A stretch of 64,000 nucleotides of DNA from Prostheceraeus crozeri (Eukaryota; Platyhelminthes; Polycladida; Euryleptidae), in assembly GCA_907163375.1 (NCBI GenBank), contig CAJQUW010016993.1, forward strand, positions 43,522-107,521, in the 5' to 3' direction. Below, in pieces: positions 27,438-37,169 of the stretch. Each line of letters begins with the position of its first letter. Position 1 is the stretch's first letter. The notes under the pieces are model-generated. The model made no database searches. It worked only from the letters and a program-made list of their open reading frames with translations, and was not told where the DNA came from. Made by a program: the position numbers and the translations under genes.

Positions 27438-28436
27438 TCAACCCTCTGACGTCATCATGGAAAAGTCTAGATGATAATATTGATTCAAATTCAACTTGCG
27501 CACTGCAGGAAGTCGATTCTGATAAGTGTTATAGGATTTCTTGGTGCGGGAATTACCACGATCACGTCGAGGAATGCGATTGTCTTGGTAGGCTAGTGCA
27601 TAGAGGACACTGTCTTGAAAACAATGCGATGTATACGTGTTGCACTCAAACACACATATACCTTTGCAGAGCTTGATATCTCGGGGTATTGGAATCGGTG
27701 CGCCCATGCGAAAATTAGGGAAGGAACTTGTTTGAACTAGTAACTCCAATACTTCCTTCACCGCAAATCCTGATCCGTCTTCTCGATAGTCTTCAACAAA
27801 TTCTTCAAACATTGACACCATGTCACGGAACCATGTATCAAAGTTGCGTGCTTGGACGCCTTCGTGAATGTATGGGGGTGTGGTGATGTCTCTCACTTCC
27901 TCTTCGCCCGTCGACATATTCGTCTTGGCAAACCTGAGTCTCATACTCACAAACACTTTCACATCCTCGTGGGGGTGTTGTTGTACAATCACACGATATA
28001 AGTCCGCATAGATTGAATTTAAATAGACCTTCCATTCATTCGTGGCTTGATGAGGGGTAAATCGATAATTATATCCGCGACCGTCCATGATACGTTCTTC
28101 TTCCACAGCTGCACCGCCCTCTTGCATGAACTCAAACAGGTAGGGACATAAATGTTCATCCCATCCTTCCGCTTCAGCATTCACCGCTACATCACAGTAG
28201 CGACACCGTCCCACACACGCATGCTTATGGTACGCCTCCACGTCGAAACTTCCATCGCAATCCAAACACAGCAAGTCATTGTCATCACCATAATTAAACG
28301 CGCGGCAATCGTGTTCGTCTCCATACCATTTACAGCATGTCCAACAATAGTTGCGACCCGTCTCCGCTGCTCCATGAGCAATACAGTCTTGAAAGCGAGA
28401 GAAGGACTGACGGCAGAATTCACACGTGTACTGCAT
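27438..28436 (-). CDS. Polymerase N-terminal region with zinc-finger module, 332 aa
   Basis: First gene inside the right end, under the mirror copy of the terminal-repeat promoter. Residues 1-105 are zinc fingers (CEFC, CWTCCKWY, CLDC, CRYC, DEHLCPY) that match the left-end protein at 4436. Residues about 120-330 match the N-terminal domain of Polinton polymerases (EFVEDYREDGSGFAVKEVLE, then HCFQDSVLYALAYQ). It therefore belongs to the polymerase gene on the same strand; whether the element makes one or two products from it is not settled here. Confidence 0.75.
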   Translation of the reverse strand: MQYTCEFCRQSFSRFQDCIAHGAAETGRNYCWTCCKWYGDEHDCRAFNYGDDNDLLCLDCDGSFDVEAYHKHACVGRCRYCDVAVNAEAEGWDEHLCPYLFEFMQEGGAAVEEERIMDGRGYNYRFTPHQATNEWKVYLNSIYADLYRVIVQQHPHEDVKVFVSMRLRFAKTNMSTGEEEVRDITTPPYIHEGVQARNFDTWFRDMVSMFEEFVEDYREDGSGFAVKEVLELLVQTSSFPNFRMGAPIPIPRDIKLCKGICVFECNTYTSHCFQDSVLYALAYQDNRIPRRDRGNSRTKKSYNTYQNRLPAVRKLNLNQYYHLDFSMMTSEG

Positions 28437-28441
28437 GGTTA

Positions 28442-28738
28442 GAATGAGAATGACTTTCTCTGACAGCGCCTTCCTTATATACCGTGCGGTGACTCATCAC
28501 ATGTGCTCGGCGCCGCGTGCTCCGATTGGTGCTCCGTGCTCAACCCCCAAGTGCGCCGATGCGTGCTCCGATGCGTGGGCGTGTGCTCTGTTTCCTGTCT
28601 TCTTCGCTACTGATGCGTGGGCGTGTGCTCTGTTTCCTGTCTTCTTCGCTACTGATGCGTGGGCGTGTGCTCCGATGAATGGAGCAAGGACATGTACTTT
28701 AGTGCAAATTGGGCAAACGGGGGCTAGAACTGGCTACT
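28442..28738. repeat. Polinton right terminal inverted repeat
   Basis: About 297 bp, reverse complement of 3735-3990 apart from about three substitutions, a one-base gap and an additional 42-bp unit (28569-28652 holds two). It has three GCGTGGGCG sites (28573-28581, 28615-28623, 28657-28665). Confidence 0.95.
28475..28535 (-). promoter_or_regulatory. Inward promoter in right terminal repeat
   Basis: Read on the minus strand: GGAGCACCAATCGGAGCAC at 28517-28535 and TATATAA at 28475-28481, 39 bases before the ATG of the zinc-finger/polymerase gene (28436). Confidence 0.7.
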
Positions 28739-28744
28739 TTTACT
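28739..28744. repeat. Polinton target-site duplication, right
   Basis: TTTACT, identical to 3729-3734. The next bases (TACTTTGGTAGC) continue the unoccupied site of copy 2 at 44200. Confidence 0.95.
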
Positions 28745-31700
28745 TACTTTGGTAGCTTTAGTCTCTGTTTTGCTTCTTTTAATATCCATGTTATTTACTC
28801 AGTTATTCTTAGTTCATATCTCTTAAGTCTAATTGATGATAGGTTTACATGCTCTCCCTTCTGTTCATAGATTCATTACTGTAGAAGCATATGGTTTCAG
28901 ATTTTGTATTTTATATTCAGTCCAATGATTGCACTTGAATAAGAGTGCTGGACGAAATGTATTGTGCAAGAAAATAGTTTTTGATTTCATCAGAATGAAT
29001 TTGGTGACTTTGTATATTTACGAACAGGCAGATATAATTTCTTGCTGAAATTGATTAAGGATAATATAATGCGTCAAATTGCTGTTTTTAGACATTTGTG
29101 TAGCATACGTTTCATTAAATAGCATGGAATAGATAAAATTCATCTTAAATGCAATGAAGATGCTGCTGGATATTTTTCTATTTCAAATTATCGCCTACAA
29201 ATGCCTTTCTTTCCGTTGAGGCTGTCTGTGTCGGCGAAAATGTGGGAATCACAAAGAAATATATCCAGCAGCATCGGCTGTCCATTCTTATTGGAAAGTA
29301 AAGCCTTCTAAACTGAATTTCATTCTTTAAATATGTTATAGGTACTGTACGATGATGGAGCAAATATTCATGGAAGAGATTCACAATTCTTGAGAAATTT
29401 AGGATGAGTTTATTTTCATTTTTTACCAGACAAGTTGAATATTGAGATTTGAGGATTATGGATTAAAGTCTCATTCAAATCGGCCATTGGTGCAGCTAAT
29501 GATCTTTTCGATAAACAAGAGCGCCTGCATTGTAGAATCTTGCAAAAACTCCATCTGATAAGTCTCTCTCTATTTCCAAAGTTGAAAATACATCTATTCT
29601 GTTATTGTTGACACTACACCCTTGGTTGTTGATTGTTGTACTTTTTATTTAACTCAAATTTCAATTTTTCATGAATTTTTGAATTAATCGATTTTCAGAG
29701 TTTTCACTCGTTCACTCTCAAATTCGAGTCAGACAGATGAATATTTTGACATGATATTTGGAAGTTGATTTTTTACTTAGCAAGCACTCGCTGCTAATCT
29801 TAGTCTTCTGGTTTCAGAAAATCCATTGAATCGAATATCACATTAACTTCAAAAGAATAAATAACAAAATTACTGCTACATGATAATTACACAAAATATG
29901 ACAACAAAAGTATCAAAATAAAGAAGGTAGTAAAGAATGAAACATTCAATCACTTTTGGTAAATACTTCAATATCTTAGTCAATTAATTCCCTAAGAAGA
30001 CGCCTCCACTTATTCACGCAGTGAAAGTCTTCTGTTAACGACAACGGCCACATGTAAGAGGTGTAATTTCTAGAGAAAATTACCGCATGAATTGATTGTG
30101 ACGTAGGCATTCACTTTTTTATCTTTACTAACGCGTTACTAACAGAGTCACTATCTCTTTGGATCAACTAGATGGAGTTACCAGTACTTTTAACAACAGA
30201 ATTCACATAATGATGCGAAAATGTGATTGATTATTGAAAATTTCACAAAAGCTCTTCGGCATAACAACTTGTCTGGTTTTGACTATTTAATTTTTGTTAT
30301 TGATTATTGCTTATTACAAGCATTTCATTAACCTTCTTGCATTTTCGCTTTCTCATGGGCTTTCCTCATCATAAAGGAAAAAAGAGGCACTATTTATTAA
30401 TATATAATTGAGTAAAGGAAAATAAAAAAGTAGGAATCTGTTGAAAACTTGGAAGTTCGTATTTTCTTAATAATTTCATAATGATGATATGCAAGACAAA
30501 TCTATTAGCACAAGTAAAACACATTAGATCACTTCAATGTCTAGCTTTGTCAACCAGGCCATAGCATAGATAAGTTTTATGAAGCGAATTTACATTTTAA
30601 TCGCTACAACAGAATAACTTCGGAGCGGAACATTTAATTATCATTTCTTCATTGACTTTACCATAAGTTACGTTTCTGGGATGACTTAGTTTTGTCTGTG
30701 GAACAAATATTCAAACAAATGAATCCTGAAGACCATATTGTCATTTAGTGCAAACATCGAACATATATAAAATTGACTTTACATTCTAGAAATAAGAAGA
30801 CAAATTTAATATTTCGATACTAATTTATTATATTTAATATTGATATCAATAATTAATATTAAGTTTGTCTTCTTATATCTATGAAAAATTATAACAGGAA
30901 ACTTATTTATCAAAATTTATTTTGTATGAGGTAATAGATTAGCGACAATATTAAATATTTTGAATAAGCGAGACAGACCGGAACATGTAGTTTATTTAAA
31001 TTGATGAATGGAATTTAAAACAGCCACAAATCGTGGATCAATTTTCACAATGCATTCACTCATGGTCTTGACAAGGCACTGTGAAGGGAGTGCTATCACT
31101 TTTAATGCTGATGAAGAAATTCACTTGTGCCTCTATTAACTCCAAAATGATGTTCAATCCCTACATACCTTAATTATTCGACAATAATAAATTCGACAAA
31201 ATTATCAAAAATACGATGTCAAAAATGAAATTTCATTAATATCCTTCTATGAACTGCTCAAGATGATATAAATCCACGTATCTAGAAGTATAGTGAAAAA
31301 AGGCAAATAATTTCAGAGGATGCCTATACATGTATTAAAAGAAAGTTTTAACCAAAATTTCGCTTTATGGATTTCTCAATGTTACACGTAAATTAAAGGA
31401 GAGAGAATGATGCATTTATGGAGAGAACCAGACAATTCACTTTGATTTAAGTTCTCAAACCTCAAAGTCAAAATGAATAAACAAAAAATAATTTTTGATC
31501 AAAAAAATCATATAGGCCGACAACATGAAGCAGGAGCAAGCACTTAAGAGCTAAATTAAAGACAAATTTTGGTCAAAACTTCACTTATCAGCTATTTTAT
31601 TTAGCAGTTTCTTTAGTGATGCCAATGAAGGAACAATATTGAGTCATTTTCATGATTTTCTGAAGTTATCTTTTTGATAAACTTTGGCATTGTCCTTCAT

Positions 31701-31930
31701 CAGTTCCATGACTACTCTGCATTTCTCATCTAACGTCTATTCCGCACAGCTATGGACAGGCAGTTTTGTCTTTAATTACGATCTTCCCGCAAATTAGAAG
31801 TGCTTGTTTCTGTCTGTGCACAAAGATCATATTTTCTTCGGACAATCTTACAATCAATATCTGTAATTTCGTCAATTCTAAAATGGCTATTTCAATTTAT
31901 CTTAAAATCAAAGCAATTTCAATGACTTAC
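28745..31930. other. Long AT-rich intron, copy 1
   Basis: About 3.2 kb with no supported gene, nearly identical to 44200-47390. It holds a short fold-back sequence at about 30787-30877 (arms AAGAAGACAAATTTAATATT and its near reverse complement), probably a tiny MITE. It lies between two exons of the minus-strand host gene. Confidence 0.5.
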
Positions 31931-32341
31931 TTGCAGCGAACCTTCAGGTACGATTGGCATAGGACTGCTCTCATTACTTGGCCCGTCGGACAGCATCTCA
32001 TTCGACTCGGTCTCATCAGGGATATCGATAAGGGAGGGCGAAATTGGTCTGGGAATTGGACAATAGAAATACATAGCGCCATCATCGTGCTGATGTGGAG
32101 TGCCAGGTGGCAAATGTACGCAAGTGTAGACAGGCATGATCTGCTCAGACTGAAACTCTAAATCATCAAAGGATGTGTGGTCACTATATATTTGAACATC
32201 AATGCCCCAGTCCGCCTTACACGATTGGACAATATCTTCCAGAGTTGTCACGGGAATTCCCATAGCCCGCCGATGTGGTGTGGATGAGACTATTGTATTG
32301 TGGAAGGGGAAGGAGGTGGTTTGCATCTTGCATAATAGCAT
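31931..32341 (-). CDS. Exon of unidentified host gene, copy 1
   Basis: Minus strand, ending at a consensus donor (CTGCAA|GTAAGT) in phase 0. It encodes IPVTTLEDIVQSCKADWGID, then a VYTCVHLPPGTPHQHDDGAM region and an acidic Ser/Pro-rich tail (DIPDETESNEMLSDG). The 5' edge may be a start ATG at 32341 or lie at an acceptor near 32325. It reads in phase into the exon at 3219-3380, 28.5 kb away across the Polinton. Family not recognised. Copy 2 at 47391-47801 is nearly the same. Confidence 0.5.
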
Positions 32342-32399
32342 GAACAGGTTGGTTGCAGCAAAGGGCAGAAGAAATAAGGGATTTTAGCTAAATCCGCTT

Positions 32400-34433
32400 T
32401 ATTGTATACTTTTATTCTGTATAAAATTGCTTGCAATTGAAGTAATTAATGATTAATGTATTTATTCTATACAATTGTTGGCATTTTAATTAATTAATTG
32501 TGTAAATTTAAAATTACATAGTTTGGCATGTGAGACTCATTTTCTATTTGTTTTTGAAATATTCCAGCAAAATACATCAACGTGAAATCCCAAAATAAGT
32601 TGCCCTATTTGTTTTAGGGACTGATAATAGATAACTAAAGTGTATGAATGTGACACGCTGGTTAGGCCTACTTGACGGTAGGCCGAAGAAATGCTAAATT
32701 TTGTAAATTCAAATTGCCATCTTATTATTCCTTAGTATCAACAAATTACGAAATTTACTAAGAGAATTAAAAACACTCAAAGGTTTGTGGTAAATGTAAT
32801 GGACATATTTAGGCATCGGCTCCGTCAACTTGCGATCTTCTGAGCTCTGACCTCTGTCCATGACATTGATACCGGTGTCACACTGTACGTTTTCTCATCA
32901 TTTCTCTTTCACGGCGGACATTCGTAGTTTGATTACAATTGCTCCCTGAAAAAGCAGAACACGTCTGAAGCGTTGGTGTTAAATGACCGCTTTCTTTTTT
33001 TCCCTCCAAGTGTTTTCGTCATTCATCTCTACTACATGTAAGATTCTAACTTCAAAAACGAAATGCTGAGATATCTATGTCCTGTGGCTTCTAGGAGACT
33101 TCATTGAATTTGCACTTGCATCTCTGCAGGATCTGAACTGAGTCTCGGTCAGCAATCTAGAAGCCACAGCTTGAATTATTTTATATCTTGCTACAAATTA
33201 GATCTACAATGATGAAAATTGATACATTGATAAAAATTGATGAAAATTGATGAACGCAAGCTGACGTATAAGAGTCTGGAACAATGAGCTCGCCAAACTT
33301 GTCATCAATTGTTTATTTCAGTGAGTTTTTCAAGACCGAGCGGGAGTGTTGCTCCACCTTCGTCTTATCAAACAAGCATCCACGATGCACTGTCAGATCT
33401 TCGGGTAGTAGGCTCCCAGGTTGCATTGAAATCAGGGGTGTGGAAGAGGAAGGGGAAGCGGAAGCGGATGCCCGACGACTAATGACTGACGTAATTCGCG
33501 TGTCAGGGCGAGGCGAGGCTCTTCTGACTTCTGAAGTCTGAAGTCTTGATATGAGCAAAGTAATAGTTGTCATATTTAGTGCTTACCCTATTACACCTTA
33601 TTACAAATTGACACTGTATTACTAAATGTAGTTACTTCCAATTTTCTAATTATGATGAAAACGAAGGTGTATTATCTCAGAATACTGGCATGCGAAATCA
33701 GAACACCTCAGTATCAGTTTTTCAATGACAACTTCACACAATGCGGAGTGGTTTGTCTTGAGGCAATTTCATTGTAGCATTCTCAAACACTCTCTTGGTC
33801 GTTTAATACTTTTTCTACTGCACATGTGTTGAGAAAATAGGACGCTTTTATTTCACATTTTCCCAAAGGTCAACATTTTCAGCTAATTTGGAAATATTTG
33901 ACTTTTTGGCAAGTCAAAGAAACGCATGCAAGTCAACTAAGGTTTACGACAGAAAGTTTGTAGAGACTGCGAAGTGTCAACGTCAGAGCCTATAACTCGA
34001 AAAAAGTGGAAAATGAAGAAAAAGGAGTTCGAAATAGGGAGGTGTGTAGCCCATGTCCGGTCTCCAATAATTGGAAGCGGAAGCGGAACCAATAAGAAAT
34101 CAATCTCTTCCACAGCCATGATTGAAATCCATTATTCATTGCAGCTCTAAGCTCTACGTGTGATATAAACTATCCCATGTTGTGAAATTATTTAAGATCT
34201 GGAATAATTCAACAATAGATGGGCTGAGGAATACACAATGCTTCAAAAATTCATACAAGCTAGAATATAAGATTCTGGAAGCTACATCATTGATAAAGTA
34301 GGGTTTCAACTACATGTGCATGTATAAGTTGCCAGTAATCATTTTAAGTGTTTAAAGAACAATGCGCAATATTTTGTCACAAAACACACATGCCTTTAAT
34401 GTTGTAATGATTGACTAAGTAAATTATCTCTAG
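32400..34433. other. Region of uneven divergence between copies
   Basis: Counterpart of about 47850-48850, but far less similar than the flanks, with about 1 kb found only here. On the plus strand at 33322-33482 an acceptor (TTTATTTCAG) leads into a 53-codon open stretch ending KRKGKRKRMPDD then stop, a possible terminal exon with a nuclear signal. Support is weak and copy 2 lacks it. Confidence 0.3.
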
Positions 34434-34579
34434 ACTGAATGTCGTCAATGGTCAACATGGGTCTAATTAAATTAACCGGCCGATCTTCAACATTTGCGGC
34501 TGGTTCCAACCTCATGATAGCCACAAGACCCGATATCTCAGCATTGCATCTTCAGGTTGAAGATTTGCAGAGATATAAG
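34434..34579 (+). CDS. Candidate host exon, copy 1
   Basis: Plus strand, from an acceptor (TCTCTAG) to a donor (AAG|GTAAAA). An ATG at 34439 opens MSSMVNMGLIKLTGRSSTFA and the frame continues through RPDISALHLQVEDLQ. Copy 2 preserves only the 3' half (about 48856-48914), and its donor region is altered. No family recognised. Confidence 0.3.
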
Positions 34580-35213
34580 GTAAAATATTCTTGCGGAAGA
34601 AGAAAAAGGCGACAATTTAATATCAGCAGCTCAATATCAGAAACGCAATCCATTTTATTGAGGAGTACCCTCAGAATATCCACTCGAAAAAGACATTGAG
34701 GAAAGAAGCAGCATACGTCCTATTGCAATGAGGAGAAGATATATACAGTATAGTGCAAAACGCTCATGCTGTGATAATCTATCCTCTAATGCTGTAGAGA
34801 CTATAAAATCGGTGAAAGGTGCACCTCTATATTGTGTGAAATTCACTGGTGATGCCCAAAGACAGAACAGACACCGACACTGAAATTATTCAAATGGAAA
34901 GTCAAGAACAATCAAACAAATGATCTGAATATAAGAGATTTTAGATACCAGCATATTCGATAAATACAGCCACTTGGAAACGAAGAGATTATCCCTCACT
35001 CGCGCTATCAGAAAATTTAAACAAGCCAAGTTCCTTAGTAAACAGTTCATGGAGGCCATAGCGCAACTCTTTCGAGGAGTTTGAAAATTTATCCAAGAAA
35101 TGTCCTGAATGGCTACTCAAATCTTATCAAATTATAAATGTACTAAAATGTCGCATTATCACTTTAAAACAGTGACCGCACGGGATCCCGTTGTTCTAAT
35201 CACAATCCGATCC

Positions 35214-35348
35214 CGGTCAAAGCATGTGTTTTGATGTCGGTAGAGAACCTACAAATTCGTCGGATATCGCAGGATATTGGAGGTGACGATCGTCGGTTGA
35301 TTTTGTCAGTAATTTTGTAGGATAATTGTCGGTCTACGGTTTAAAGTG
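35214..35348. repeat. Right part of a TA-flanked MITE, truncated in copy 1
   Basis: Matches the right third of the 431-bp MITE that is complete in copy 2 (56451-56881). The left end is missing where copy 1 lacks 7.2 kb. This marks the breakpoint: CCCGGTC joined to AAAGCATGTG. Confidence 0.6.
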
Positions 35349-36157
35349 TACTTAACCATTGTAAATATCAATTGTTCTATTTCTATGTTCTGAAGCACAC
35401 GAACGTCTGCATACAATGAATACATTGCATACAAAAGAAATTTTAACAGCCATGTAGCGATGAAATCTTCGATAGTATTTATTGCACGGTGAGGGTCATT
35501 AATCGTCCATCGAGCAATAATCACGGTTATTTTCTTTATGAGGGCATTTTGATTAAATTTTTGCTCACGGCTTCACTTCCCTTGATCGGTGACTAGATGA
35601 TCGCCTGAAATGACCTTCAACAAACCGCGCGCTATTGTCCATTCTACTCTCACTAACTAAACAGAGTGCAGTGACGAATTGGATTTCTATGCATCGAACA
35701 ATTGAATGACAATTATCCAACTTCGTGAACTGATCGCAGTGATGTTTTTAATCTTGCAATGGTTCTTGTCTGCATGTTCGCCAAGCGGATCATTACAGAT
35801 CTAGTGAAATGACAAATAGTTCTTGTCATTAACTCCATTCAATCGTTTGGTAACCTTCCTCAGACTTAGTACATGATGTAAATCACATACAATAACTAGG
35901 TTTCCATTCGTGTTCATTGAGTTATTCAATGGTTTTGAATGATGTAAATTCCTTGACTCTATTTGTTAAGTGAGATGTTTTATTTCAACACCTTTTTTGT
36001 TGTATTAAAATGAGCGGCACTGAGGCAACAAATATTGCTCTGCAGGTGAATTCGATTGCAAAGTGAAAACAACCGATTTTATGAAATATACATGATGTAA
36101 TTAGGATATGCAAATGACAAAAATGACAAGGAAATTAAAAAAGTAATATAAATAACT

Positions 36158-36973
36158 CTAATGAAAAATTAGTGTCTCAGCAGTGGAAACAATCGTCTCC
36201 AAAGCCTTATAACTCGAGTGAATATCATCAGGAGTGAACGAGTAGGCTTTGAAGACGATGTTTAAAAAGTCATAGAAAGTTAGCCCCACATTCTGCAGAA
36301 TTACATTCATCACCTGTCCTCCGTGGGGCTTTGGCAACCAATGATAAACGGTTTTGACCAAGTCAGCTTTCACTACAGCGTCTTTCTTCAATTGCAAAAT
36401 TGCAGCAACTGCCTTGTAGCCATGCTCGTCAGCTGCCAAACGCACAACGTTTTCTTTTATGCCAGCACAGATATAGTTTATGATGAACTCTCCAGAAGGG
36501 TCCATGGACTGCATGAAGTCCTCGGAGAGGCACTTCCCTAAGAAACGGATGCCGCAGGCGTTGGTAGCGCACATCCTGACACGTCCTCGCACTATCAGGC
36601 CGAGTCGAGGGAGAATTCTCGGCATTTTTGCCATCTCGGCAAGGAGATCGCAGCCGATGCTCGAGCTGGCATATTCATCGAAGTTTTTACAAACTCGAGA
36701 CAGCACGAGCATCGGCAGAATGAAGTTCTCGGAATTGAGCCATTGGATGGCCAGCAACTTGCCGTAGAGGTCGCACCGCATTATCATTGCCCTCCACAGA
36801 AACAGGCCGTGCCTGAGGCTGTCCTTTGTGGAGTTGATGGCCACGAACTGCCGGCTGAATTGCAGAGTGCGTGCGCTTTCACCCAGTTCGTCCATAAATT
36901 CGTCCAGCAAGGACTTGTTGGGTGAAAGTGCTGAAGGTTGACTGGTGAGGTCATCAAGTCTCCTGTCGTAGCA
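36158..36973 (-). CDS. Terminal exon of a host gene, possible Pumilio-like repeats, copy 1
   Basis: Minus strand from acceptor TGATTTCAG to a TAG stop, 271 codons in one frame (CYDRRLDDLTSQ... to ...TAETLIFH). The protein is helical with spaced glycine motifs (SSIGCDLLAEM, NACGIRFLGKCL, DEHGYKAVAAIL, KPHGGQVMNVIL) that recall degenerate PUF RNA-binding repeats; this is a tentative call. By eye, copy 2 differs at six residues, with five silent changes, so both copies have kept the frame. Confidence 0.5.
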   Translation of the reverse strand, partial: CYDRRLDDLTSQPSALSPNKSLLDEFMDELGESARTLQFSRQFVAINSTKDSLRHGLFLWRAMIMRCDLYGKLLAIQWLNSENFILPMLVLSRVCKNFDEYASSSIGCDLLAEMAKMPRILPRLGLIVRGRVRMCATNACGIRFLGKCLSEDFMQSMDPSGEFIINYICAGIKENVVRLAADEHGYKAVAAILQLKKDAVVKADLVKTVYHWLPKPHGGQVMNVILQNVGLTFYDFLNIVFKAYSFTPDDIHSSYKALETIVSTAETLIFH

Positions 36974-37169
36974 CTGAAATCATCAAGAAAATAGGCAGTT
37001 AAGTAATACTTCGAATAAGCGAAAGCTAGTGAGTTACACATGTTAATTACATAGAAGATGCTAACAGGAAGGAAATTACAATACTTTTCATCATCAATGC
37101 AATTATTTTAAATTCACACACGAAACGAGAAAAATAGAAATGATAATGCGGCAGGTAGTCTTGTAGTGG

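Larger units (their letters stand above)
3735..28738. mobile_element. Polinton/Maverick element, nearly whole
   Basis: The element is 25,004 bp. It starts AGTAGCCAG and ends CTGGCTACT, and AG...CT ends are diagnostic of Polintons. It has long terminal inverted repeats and a perfect 6-bp target duplication. Its gene content is the Polinton core: protein-primed DNA polymerase B, retroviral-like integrase with chromodomain, A32-like ATPase, adenain-like protease, double-jelly-roll capsid and penton-like proteins. The terminal repeats differ at only about three bases plus one 42-bp unit, and the sister copy of the locus is empty, so the insertion is recent and came after the tandem duplication. 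Most genes read open; about three do not read as one frame. Base composition is clearly less AT-rich than the host DNA. Confidence 0.97.

Noticed and set aside
33284-33573. Two opposite-strand frames of about 85 codons
   Set aside because: Both are explained as overlaps of a possible short exon (33322-33482); neither has independent support.
34655-34846. Minus-strand frame conserved in copy 2 (48891-49187)
   Set aside because: Conservation reflects the recent duplication; no splice sites, start context or domain supports it.
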